Part shown: positions 8,557-16,111 of the stretch, in pieces
Layout: each line of letters starts with the position of its first letter
Position numbering within the stretch: the first letter of the stretch is position 1
Source of the DNA: Methanosarcina sp. ERenArc_MAG2
GTDB taxonomy: Archaea > Halobacteriota > Methanosarcinia > Methanosarcinales > Methanosarcinaceae
Assembly: GCA_023955635.1 (NCBI GenBank)
Contig: JAMXHR010000010.1
Coordinates: 558,001-622,000 of the forward strand
DNA length: 64,000 bases
Reading direction: 5' to 3'
Notes under the pieces: model-generated
Seen by the model: the letters and a program-made list of their open reading frames with translations, nothing else
What the model was told of the DNA's origin: nothing
The model's database searches: none
Program-made: the position numbers and the translations under genes

Positions 8557-11190
8557 TCAAAACGGAGTTTTTCTACTTTTTGGATTTCTAATTATGTTTA
8601 CTTCCTTAAAAATTGATTTTCCATGACTAATTCCTATTTCTTTTCTAGAATGAACATTATTTGCGAGGTGTGATACTGATAGTAGATCCTTTGATGAGAC
8701 AGACCAAGCTTTCGCTATAATCTCAATAACCACTTTTCTTAAAGTCAGTATGTGAAAATCAGCAGAATATTCATTAACTAATAATGGCCAGAAAAAACCT
8801 GTTTCTGAGTTTAATAAGACACCTGGCATAATAAAATTTACAACCAAAATATTTTTGTGAATTTTAAGTTTATTATATTTTATTTCATAATAAGCTGTAT
8901 TATTGAGAATAAATATTTCATCATATACGCTGGCCCACTTAAGTATTTGCTCTGAATTCTTCCACCCATCTTCTGAGTAAGCTATTGGAAGATTTGATGT
9001 ACTTCCACCAAATGCCGTTATAATCGATGCACAATCAGCTAAATCTTCATCTTCACTATATAATTTGGAAACTAACTGAGATTGTTCAGTTGCCCATCTG
9101 TGAAGCTCTTGGATATTAACAATGGGTTCAGCATTTTTTCTGGAAGCTGTATTTGGCTTACCTGTAAAAATTCCAAATACGTTATCCATGTCGCATGAGT
9201 ATAACCCACCAACAGTAACAATACCTTTCAATACTCTATCTTTATTGGATACAATACAAGCTCGAGCAACAATTTGGTTTTCAGCATCTTTTAAAGTTTT
9301 TATGTTTTCAGATATGGCGTCTAAAGAGTTATTATTATCCTTAATTTCATTTCCAGAATAAAGTGAAATTCTATTACAAAGCTCCCTATTATCTAAAGTA
9401 ATCCAATCAGAGGCCGAAATAATCTTTCTTGGAGCACTTTCTTCGTTTTCTTGAACATATAGGTTTACTTCTATACTTGGGGCAATAATAGAGCAAACAT
9501 CATCAAGTTTTATTTTCTGCGTAGAGTAAATTCTCGGAATGCTATATTGTAGTTCCTTTTTCAACCACACACGAATGCGTGTGCCGCTATCTCTTAAATA
9601 TTCGTTTCTGTGAGCTTCTCTTAATATTGGGCGAGACTCAACACCGTCACTAAATTCCAATGCTATTGTATCTTGTTGAGCATAATCATAACGACGGGTA
9701 ATAACCTGAACACGTTTTCCCCACATGAATACAGAAAAAAAGCCTATTCCATATCTGCCTATAGATTGAAACCCTTTTGCTAATAAGCCGGAGTGTTCTC
9801 TACGCATTAATTGAGATCCCCAATAAGAAGTTCCAAAATCTAAAAAAGGGCCTTTTAATACCTCTGGAGACATTCCAATACCATTATCTTCGATCTCAAT
9901 CCAATGAGTTTCCGAATCTTTTCCTGACCGTACAATAATATCTCCCCAATCCTCGGGTCTATTTTCAAGAATTCTCCTCGCTTTAATGGCATCTATAGAA
10001 TTCTGGATTAACTCTCGAAGAGGAATTGTATTATCTTTTCCGTAGAGCTGTTCTCCGCCAAGATTATAAACAAGTGATGAAACATCTGAAACTTTTATGT
10101 TTGCATTTACAGGAACCCAACCTTTTGTTGGTATTAATCTTTTTAGACGGTCGGGGTCTTCAATCCCTGCCACACTTTTGACACAAAATCGAGGTTTATT
10201 TTTATCCGCAAGGAGAGCGTCTACTTCTCCAAGCTCTCGATTAACCATGCGTAGGGTATCGTAGCATAGCCACCATGAATTGAAATCGTCAATTGAAAAC
10301 GAGTTTCCTGAAGTAAACAGAAATCTATCAGATTCCACTCTTGGCTTATTTAGTTTTTCTTGGAATTTCCAATGTTCACTTGAATATTTTGAAGGTTTAC
10401 GTAATGCTTTTAGAAATCCAGGAGCTCTTGAGCTGTCCAGATGACTTGCATCTGCCACACGTAAAATGCAGGCAATTTTCAGTGGATCTACTGACCATTC
10501 GTTTGGGAAAATTGAAGGTGCTCCAAGAATTGTCTGAAACTCTTCATCTAATTTTTTAACCGGCCACCAATGACTATGAGCGATTTTACCTATGATTGGC
10601 CCATAAATATTGCGAATTTCCGGATCTTCTATAAGGTGATAGCTTATTGAATCGGCTGATTCATCTTTCCATTCTATAAAAGCCAACTCTTCAGCTCTTT
10701 CTGCATGAAGAACACGCAATACTTCTTCAATTGTTTTATCCTTAACTTTTTTATCAGGACTATCAATTTCTTCTTTTGTTGGAAAACGTCCTAGTTTTTC
10801 CATTAAGAAGTAAATGATTGTATCTTTCCAAATAGATTTTTTAAATAAAGCCTCTTTTCTTTCCGGATAAGCAGCTAGTCCCATACCGAGATCATGAATT
10901 AGAAAAGCTCCCCCAAGAACAAAAGCCTCAGATGGTGTCAAGGGATATTCCGGACCAATTATTAAGTCGGCCAGTTCCCATAAAGCGTCTATATGAGTAA
11001 TATCATGAACAGTAAATTCCGGCAAATCTCTAGAGATTTCTTTTGAAAGTATTTCTGCCCGTTCTCGAAACATTATGAAAGCATTTCTTAATCTGCCTTT
11101 TGATAATGAATCTATATCTCCTTCTTGATAAGCAAGTGTACGTTGCCAAATTCCTGTTCTAGTGATTTTAACTGGCAATGGTTCAGACAT
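8557..11190 (-). CDS. HD-domain / HSP90-type (GHKL) ATPase fusion protein
   Basis: An 877-residue soluble protein. Residues about 40-330 form an HD metal-hydrolase-like domain: H62 and H66, HD at 99-100, H162, H205/H207 and D247 are candidate metal ligands. Residues about 365-560 form an HSP90-like GHKL ATPase: the N-box RELIQNSIDAI (Glu 393, Asn 397), DNGIGM at 435-440, and the lid GRYGIGFFSVF near 478. The C-terminal 300 residues are not recognised. The pairing suggests an ATP-gated hydrolase. The gene stands alone in an accessory stretch between an IS1-like element and a Fic gene, which is typical of defence or conflict genes, but no function is proved. Alternative: a stress chaperone-like regulator. 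Confidence 0.8.
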   Translation of the reverse strand: MSEPLPVKITRTGIWQRTLAYQEGDIDSLSKGRLRNAFIMFRERAEILSKEISRDLPEFTVHDITHIDALWELADLIIGPEYPLTPSEAFVLGGAFLIHDLGMGLAAYPERKEALFKKSIWKDTIIYFLMEKLGRFPTKEEIDSPDKKVKDKTIEEVLRVLHAERAEELAFIEWKDESADSISYHLIEDPEIRNIYGPIIGKIAHSHWWPVKKLDEEFQTILGAPSIFPNEWSVDPLKIACILRVADASHLDSSRAPGFLKALRKPSKYSSEHWKFQEKLNKPRVESDRFLFTSGNSFSIDDFNSWWLCYDTLRMVNRELGEVDALLADKNKPRFCVKSVAGIEDPDRLKRLIPTKGWVPVNANIKVSDVSSLVYNLGGEQLYGKDNTIPLRELIQNSIDAIKARRILENRPEDWGDIIVRSGKDSETHWIEIEDNGIGMSPEVLKGPFLDFGTSYWGSQLMRREHSGLLAKGFQSIGRYGIGFFSVFMWGKRVQVITRRYDYAQQDTIALEFSDGVESRPILREAHRNEYLRDSGTRIRVWLKKELQYSIPRIYSTQKIKLDDVCSIIAPSIEVNLYVQENEESAPRKIISASDWITLDNRELCNRISLYSGNEIKDNNNSLDAISENIKTLKDAENQIVARACIVSNKDRVLKGIVTVGGLYSCDMDNVFGIFTGKPNTASRKNAEPIVNIQELHRWATEQSQLVSKLYSEDEDLADCASIITAFGGSTSNLPIAYSEDGWKNSEQILKWASVYDEIFILNNTAYYEIKYNKLKIHKNILVVNFIMPGVLLNSETGFFWPLLVNEYSADFHILTLRKVVIEIIAKAWSVSSKDLLSVSHLANNVHSRKEIGISHGKSIFKEVNIIRNPKSRKTPF

Positions 11191-11593
11191 AGTACCTCAA
11201 ATCTCAGAAATTGATTAAGTTATGGAGAAGCAATTAAAGTATGAGTAGATGTGTATTAATTTTTTCATTTGTTACTTTGATTCGCATAATTGTGCGAGAT
11301 TTTCAGGAGCTTTCAGAAAGAATTTTAAAGTCTCAGCCTGCCCGAGTCAAAACAGGATTAATTTGTGGGCTAGATTGCCTAGAAGCACTCCTTCTTGTTT
11401 ATCAATTTCTGTAACGTTCTATCAATTTGATAGGTTCTGAGCTGATCCCAAAACTCGAAATTTCTTCTCTAAATTTCGTATTCGGAATAATCAATCAAGG
11501 TTTAGGGTCATGAAAATTATTTCTGAAACTCTTAATGATTGAGAATTTAATTGGTTTTGGGATTAGTTCTCTGATTAAAAATAACCGAAAGAC
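11191..11593. other. Intergenic with one Fic-type repeat
   Basis: Spacer between two minus-strand genes, holding the promoter region of the HD-HSP90 gene next to 11190. The motif CTATCAATTTGATAG occurs at about 11420, matching the repeat blocks upstream of the fic gene (12906-13098). No coding sequence is supported. Confidence 0.5.
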
Positions 11594-12884
11594 TCAATCA
11601 CTCTTCTTGAAAATAAAAATAAATTCTTTTCCAGCCTTCCTTTTTTCAACGTAACCCAATTTTTCAAGATGGAAAAGGTCACTTCTGGCAGTTGCGTATG
11701 CCACGCTGTAAGTGGTCACGATTTCTTTAATTGTGATGGGTTTTTCAGGCTGCTTTAAAAACTGCTTTAGGATTTCTGCCTGCCTTAAAGTAAGATTTCC
11801 AGATTCGGTTATGATTTTTAAGGCTTGAGACTTCTCTTTTGTTCTCTTTCCAGATATTTTTGGATGTCGTCAAGGGCTTTTTTGATGCAGTCGAGATTGT
11901 ATTTGATGAAATATGTGAGGTCACCGAAATCGTTCGGGGTTCTGTCGGATTCGGTGTAGAGGTAGGCATTTCTGTACTGTTTTTTCGAATCATTTATTAC
12001 TTTTGATACTGCCATGTACTCGAAAAGCCAGTAGTCATTTTTAAGAAGATACCAGTAAAAAAGAGCCCTTGCAGTCCTGCCGTTGCCGTCGTTGAAGGGG
12101 TGGATGTATCCGATCAGGAAATGAATGATTATTCCCTTTAGAACCGGATGAATGAAATCTTCATCCTTGCTGTTGGCAAAATCACACAATTTCTCAATCA
12201 ATTTAGGAATTTCAGGGTATTCCACAGGCTTGTGAAGCAGCGTTCCATCATGGGAATAAACGGCAATCTCGTTATTTTCTCTGAAATTGCCTTCGTATTC
12301 GGGTTTTTCAAGGGTTCCGTTTGTAATCATCCTGTGGATTTCAAGGATTTTATGTGGGGTCATGGCTTCGTTTTTTAAATCCACAATATGCTTCACTGTA
12401 GCGTAATTGTTTACAATCATTTTTTCGTCTTTATTTTTTGGCTTCCTGTTTTCTTGCAGCATCCTTTTTGCAACTTCCCTAGTAGTTGCTGCTCCTTCTA
12501 TCTGGCTTGAAGCTATTGCTTCTTCCATCAAGGAACTAATTATGTATTTTCTTTTATTGTCCTGCAAGGCTTCAAGATTGCTGAGAAGATTTCCTGCTGC
12601 GGATTTATCCAGAATATGAAGTTTTTCCTGAAATTCGTCTATTAAATTATACTTGAAAACCCAGTCCCCAAACTCTAGAGATCTCACCTTTAATTCCCTT
12701 GAAATTTTCATAAAATTCCATATAATAACCGGGTCCAGGGAAGTTTCCTGTGCTTTAACTCCTCCCAGTGCAGATACCTTTCATTGTATCCATGAGCTAA
12801 CTCTGCAATTTTATCATCATGCAGAAATTTTCCAGCTTCTTCAAGAGCTTCTTTTGAAAATTCGGGGACCACCGGGAGTTTCAT
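11594..12884 (-). CDS. Fic family protein with C-terminal winged helix, two frameshifts
   Basis: Fic-domain enzyme (usually AMPylation or another nucleotidyl/phosphoryl transfer to protein hydroxyls). The middle ORF (11818-12711) has the full motif HPFNDGNGRTAR and an upstream SSQIEG that fits the inhibitory helix of self-restrained Fic proteins. Adding one C to a C3 run near 12745 joins an N-terminal piece (MKLPVVPEFSKEAL, RYLHWEELKHRKLP) in frame from ATG 12884. Adding one A near 11835 joins a C-terminal winged helix-turn-helix (ITIKEIVTTYSVAYATARSD) ending at 11594. The repaired length (about 430 aa) fits Fic-wHTH proteins. The wHTH and flanking operator-like repeats suggest autoregulation. 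Confidence 0.88.
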
Positions 12885-12905
12885 ATTATCATGTTCTATC
12901 TTTTT

Positions 12906-13098
12906 CTATCAATTTGATTGATTTTGATATATATTGATAGTTATCTCCTATATTTCTTTCTATCAATTTGAGAGATTTTGATAGATTCTGATAGATTCTG
13001 ATAGATTCTGATTGATTTTGATAGATGTCCAAGGATATTGATATCGATTGTCTTTTCGTCTTCTATCAATTTGATACATTTTGATAGATATTGATAGT
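12906..13098. repeat. CTATCAATTTGAT repeat blocks upstream of fic
   Basis: Three blocks start with CTATCAATTTGA (12906, 12960, 13063) and continue with TTTTGATA and ATTGATAG half-sites. The middle block has an internal 10-bp tandem array GATAGATTCT. The half-sites are inverted (CTATCAA/TTGATAG), as in a dimer-binding operator. The only other clear copy in the area is downstream of fic (about 11420). They lie just upstream of the fic start at 12884, so binding by the Fic wHTH is an obvious possibility. Confidence 0.75.
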
Positions 13099-13201
13099 AA
13101 AATTGAAAATAGACGGCTCAGCCTCAGCCAAATAAAGATGATTCAGAAAGAACAATCAAAAGAATAATACCTAATTCTCTAATTTTCAGCAAGAGTTTGA
13201 T

Positions 13202-13230
13202 GTATAGTAAAGTAAGTTACTTAACTATAC
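13202..13230. terminator. 29-bp near-perfect palindrome
   Basis: GTATAGT and ACTATAC arms frame AAGTAA/TTACTT around a central base; only two internal pairs mismatch. It lies about 40 bases past the stop of the small membrane protein on the minus strand, so it may be its transcript end, or a binding site. Confidence 0.45.
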
Positions 13231-13269
13231 ATTCATTTTATCCATTTCGGATTTCTCTTTACCTGTTTT

Positions 13270-13476
13270 TCAGGCGTTGTAGGCGTCATAAATTTGCCAG
13301 ATCCATATGATTAGCCATATTGGAATGCCAGCCCCAAAAATATGCATGGCTCCAGTGAGTATGAAAGCTATCCAGATGCCCAGTGCCTTGAACAGATGTC
13401 CCTTAACGAGCTGGCCCAGGCCCGGGAAGAAAAACGAAAATAAAGCTGGAATTCCGTGTTTTCTGCAACAGTTCAT
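13270..13476 (-). CDS. Small TM2-like membrane protein
   Basis: A 68-residue protein with two predicted membrane segments (IPALFSFFFPGLGQLVKG and the IWIAFILTGAMHIFG to IWLIIWIWQIY region). The PGLGQ turn after the first hydrophobic stretch and the closing YDAYNA resemble the TM2-type small membrane protein family (final DxY motif). It starts MNCCRKHG with a Cys pair. Function unknown; such proteins are common, single genes in Methanosarcina. The frame and composition look genuine. Confidence 0.7.
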   Translation of the reverse strand: MNCCRKHGIPALFSFFFPGLGQLVKGHLFKALGIWIAFILTGAMHIFGAGIPIWLIIWIWQIYDAYNA

Positions 13477-13521
13477 AGAACTTTCCTTTTTTGAAAATTG
13501 GAATTTTTGAACCGTTTTCTA

Positions 13522-13745
13522 AGACTTGTAGAAGTTGTGGTTATCATAATAAAGACTTAACTCCGGATATAAGAGAGTAGCAATTTCCCAAATGTGATAA
13601 CGTTTATGATCGAGACATCAACGCCAGTATTAATATAAATAAATTTTCACTTATGGGACTCCATTTAAGTTAAGTTCATACTCATACAGGAGTATGGAAG
13701 AGCAGGAATGCCCCTTCCTTAAAGCCGGGGATTAGGAAGAGGTAT
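13522..13745 (+). pseudogene. tnpB: Decayed tnpB 3' end with right-end hairpin (IS200/IS605-type relic)
   Basis: Frame read from about 13522 gives KTCRSCGYHNKDLTPDIRE, stop, then QFPKCDNVYDRDINAS and ININ. This is the TnpB zinc ribbon (CxxC ... C) and final DRDxNA motif with Trp replaced by a TAG stop. Downstream, a GC-rich hairpin (GCCCCTT ... AAAGCCGGGG around 13710-13730) matches the right-end structures of IS605-type elements. Only about 55 codons of the gene remain. TnpB is an RNA-guided nuclease whose guide RNA comes from this end; here it is dead. Confidence 0.75.
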
Positions 13746-13746
13746 T

Positions 13747-15246
13747 TTACGAAATTTCCCTTTTTTCAGCAGGCATGAAGGTAACAAACCTGGAATTTTC
13801 CTCATTCGCAGTCTTTACATCGTTTCTGGATACTGACCTTGTTCCGTTGTTCCCGGGTACTGATCCTATATACTTCTTGTCCTTTGATTGCTTATTCCCA
13901 GTTTTCCCATTGTGCCTGAGGAACTTGAATTCCTTCGAAAGCATAACAAGAACCACAAGCAGCATGATATACTCCGCGGCCGGCGATGCAGACCAGACCC
14001 CGTCCAGACCGAAGAAGACCGGCAGGATAAAGAGCAGAGGAAATAGAACCACAAAAACCTTTCCCAGATGGATAAAAAGTGCTGCTCTGACCCTGTTTAT
14101 TGACTGATAATAGACAGCAGTGAGGAGCACGGTACCCTCAACAAGCAAAGAGAACATGAAAATATCCATTCCTCGCAACGTAACTTCCAGAAGTTCGGAG
14201 TCATCCTGGCTGAAGATCTGCACTACTCTCTCCGGGAAGAAGAAGACTAACAGAAATCCGAAAGCTCCGACGAGGATACACGAAAGTATTGTCAGTTTCA
14301 GAGTCTTTGAAACCCTGTCATAGCAACCAGCCCCGTAATTGAAGCCTATTATCGGCTGCACTCCCAGGGCTATTCCTTCGAAGAGCATATAGAAAATTGA
14401 AAAGACATACCCTATGATGCCGTAGGCTGAGACCGCAAGCTCGGAACCGTACCTGAGTAGCATGTAATTGTGCGCAAAGAGCACGAGAGCCAGTGAAAAC
14501 TGCATTACGAAAGACGGAAAGCCGGCTCTAAGGATCTGGACTAGGGTTCCGATTTTGAATTTTATGGCTTTAAGCCGGAGTTTCAGTTTTGCCTCGCTGC
14601 CAAAAAGATAGTGCATAAGCAGCATTGCAGGGAGAGCAAAGGAGATTATTGTCGCAGTGGCGGCACCTGACATTCCCATGCCCATACGCATGACAAAAAG
14701 ATAGTCAAGCACGACATTTACAACCACTCCTGCAATCATAATGTTCATGCAGAGCTTCGGTTTTCCATCATTCCTTACCAGGGGATCAAGGGCAATCGTA
14801 AGGATCATGAAGATCGAACCCATGAAAATTATCCTTAAGTACTCGCGGGCAAAGGTAAGGGCAGGGCCATTGGTTCCAAGCAGACTGATTGAGGTTTCAC
14901 AAAAAAGCAGCCCGCCTGCAGTAAAAATGGCTCCTGAAAGAAGACATAAAGGAAAAGAATTGTGCACGATATCCAGGGCTCCCTTTGTATTCCCTTTTCC
15001 AAGTTCCAGGGCTATTAGGCTGGACGCGCCGATCCCGATAATTACACCTACTCCGATTAGAGCTAAATAAGGAGGATAAGCAAGCGTAATTCCTGCAAGC
15101 CCCTCGCTTCCGAGAGCATTTGCTATGAAGAAACCGTCGATAATTCCCTGGATTCCTGCAATGACAACTCCTACAACTGCCGGGAGTGCAAATTTCCAGA
15201 ACAAATTCACAATATTCCCGGACCTCATTTCTTCATCGCTTACCAT
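13747..15246 (-). CDS. MATE family multidrug/Na+ efflux transporter
   Basis: A 499-residue polytopic membrane protein with about twelve hydrophobic segments and the two-fold repeat of the MATE (MatE) fold. The N-terminus has FWKFALPAVVGVVIAGIQGIIDGFF, and the second half repeats it (FPSFVMQFSLALVLFAHNYML). It probably exports toxic cations or drugs in exchange for Na+ or H+. A hydrophilic C-terminal tail of about 50 residues (KTGNKQSKDKKYIG onward) is longer than usual. It overlaps the small upstream gene by seven bases, so the two are likely one transcript. Confidence 0.9.
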   Translation of the reverse strand: MVSDEEMRSGNIVNLFWKFALPAVVGVVIAGIQGIIDGFFIANALGSEGLAGITLAYPPYLALIGVGVIIGIGASSLIALELGKGNTKGALDIVHNSFPLCLLSGAIFTAGGLLFCETSISLLGTNGPALTFAREYLRIIFMGSIFMILTIALDPLVRNDGKPKLCMNIMIAGVVVNVVLDYLFVMRMGMGMSGAATATIISFALPAMLLMHYLFGSEAKLKLRLKAIKFKIGTLVQILRAGFPSFVMQFSLALVLFAHNYMLLRYGSELAVSAYGIIGYVFSIFYMLFEGIALGVQPIIGFNYGAGCYDRVSKTLKLTILSCILVGAFGFLLVFFFPERVVQIFSQDDSELLEVTLRGMDIFMFSLLVEGTVLLTAVYYQSINRVRAALFIHLGKVFVVLFPLLFILPVFFGLDGVWSASPAAEYIMLLVVLVMLSKEFKFLRHNGKTGNKQSKDKKYIGSVPGNNGTRSVSRNDVKTANEENSRFVTFMPAEKREIS

Positions 15247-15527
15247 GCCAGGCCCTCAATGCCCTGCAAAAAAGTTTTTTTGGAGGTCTGTAACAGGTTT
15301 TCCAATTCTTTCCTATAAAGGGAAGCCTGGATTTTTCCGTTGAAGAGCTTATGAGCCTGTTTTTCAAGTCCAGAAGCTATTTTTGGCGTTATCAGGCGAA
15401 AGGACCTGTTCAATGAGAGACAGGCAATATTATACTCTTTTGAAAACTCGTGTTCCTTTAAGGGTTTATATATTTTTAAGAGATTGAGACAACACTGTTC
15501 AATCCTTTTTAATTCAAATAAAGTCAT
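15240..15527 (-). CDS. Hypothetical 95-residue helical protein
   Basis: Small, mostly helical, soluble protein (MTLFELKRIEQCCLNLLKIYKPL) whose last codons overlap the MATE start, suggesting translational coupling. No family recognised. The position upstream of an exporter would fit a regulator, but no HTH is evident. Its composition is compatible with a real gene. Confidence 0.5.
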   Translation of the reverse strand: MTLFELKRIEQCCLNLLKIYKPLKEHEFSKEYNIACLSLNRSFRLITPKIASGLEKQAHKLFNGKIQASLYRKELENLLQTSKKTFLQGIEGLAW

Positions 15528-16111
15528 CTTTCATCCTGATGAAGCTTCAGAAACATGCAAATTCAAGTATAGCTGCTTTGTTGCAGAATTAATCAGGCTG
15601 TCTACACTGAATGGTACTTGCATACGTTTCTGGCATGATTTTGTGCTACATCCCTGCAGCATCAATTCATTTTTACGGAGCTTCATCATTTAACCGGAAA
15701 AAGAGGATTCAAGCTAAATAGAGAATCCCGTAGAATTATGCAACAAAGCAAATTGAACCAATATTCAGATAGTCAGTCTGGTCAACTAATTTTATATATC
15801 AATTATTATTTATATAGTATTTATACATTTGCATCAGTTCTTGTGTTAACAGGTTGTCCATCCTGAGGGTTCAGGCTTCAGGCTAAAAATTGTCATTTGC
15901 CGGCTAGATAACAAAAAGCCTTTCCTGCTATGAAAAAGACCTTGGGACTTACCATCCATTTTTTATTCAAGAAGCGCCTTTAGGTTTTAAACTGACCTGA
16001 ATTCACTTAGTCACAGACTATTGTTAAGCCCTGTGCGTAAATCTTTTGCTTAATTTTTTATAAAAGTTATAAAAAATTTCTAATTATCACAAGAAAATAT
16101 CCTGATCTCAT
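15528..16111. other. Divergent intergenic region
   Basis: About 580 bases between the minus-strand MATE operon and the plus-strand U32 gene. It is AT-rich with TATA-like stretches (TATATCAATTATTATTTATATAG near 15797 and TTTTTTATAAAAG near 16055). It presumably holds both promoters. No ORF is supported. Confidence 0.5.

Noticed and set aside
12906..13098. The CTATCAATTTGA blocks as a CRISPR array or replication iteron set
   Set aside because: Blocks are degenerate, unevenly spaced and AT-rich with no unique spacers of constant length. There is no cas gene, and no replication initiator (Cdc6/Orc1) nearby.
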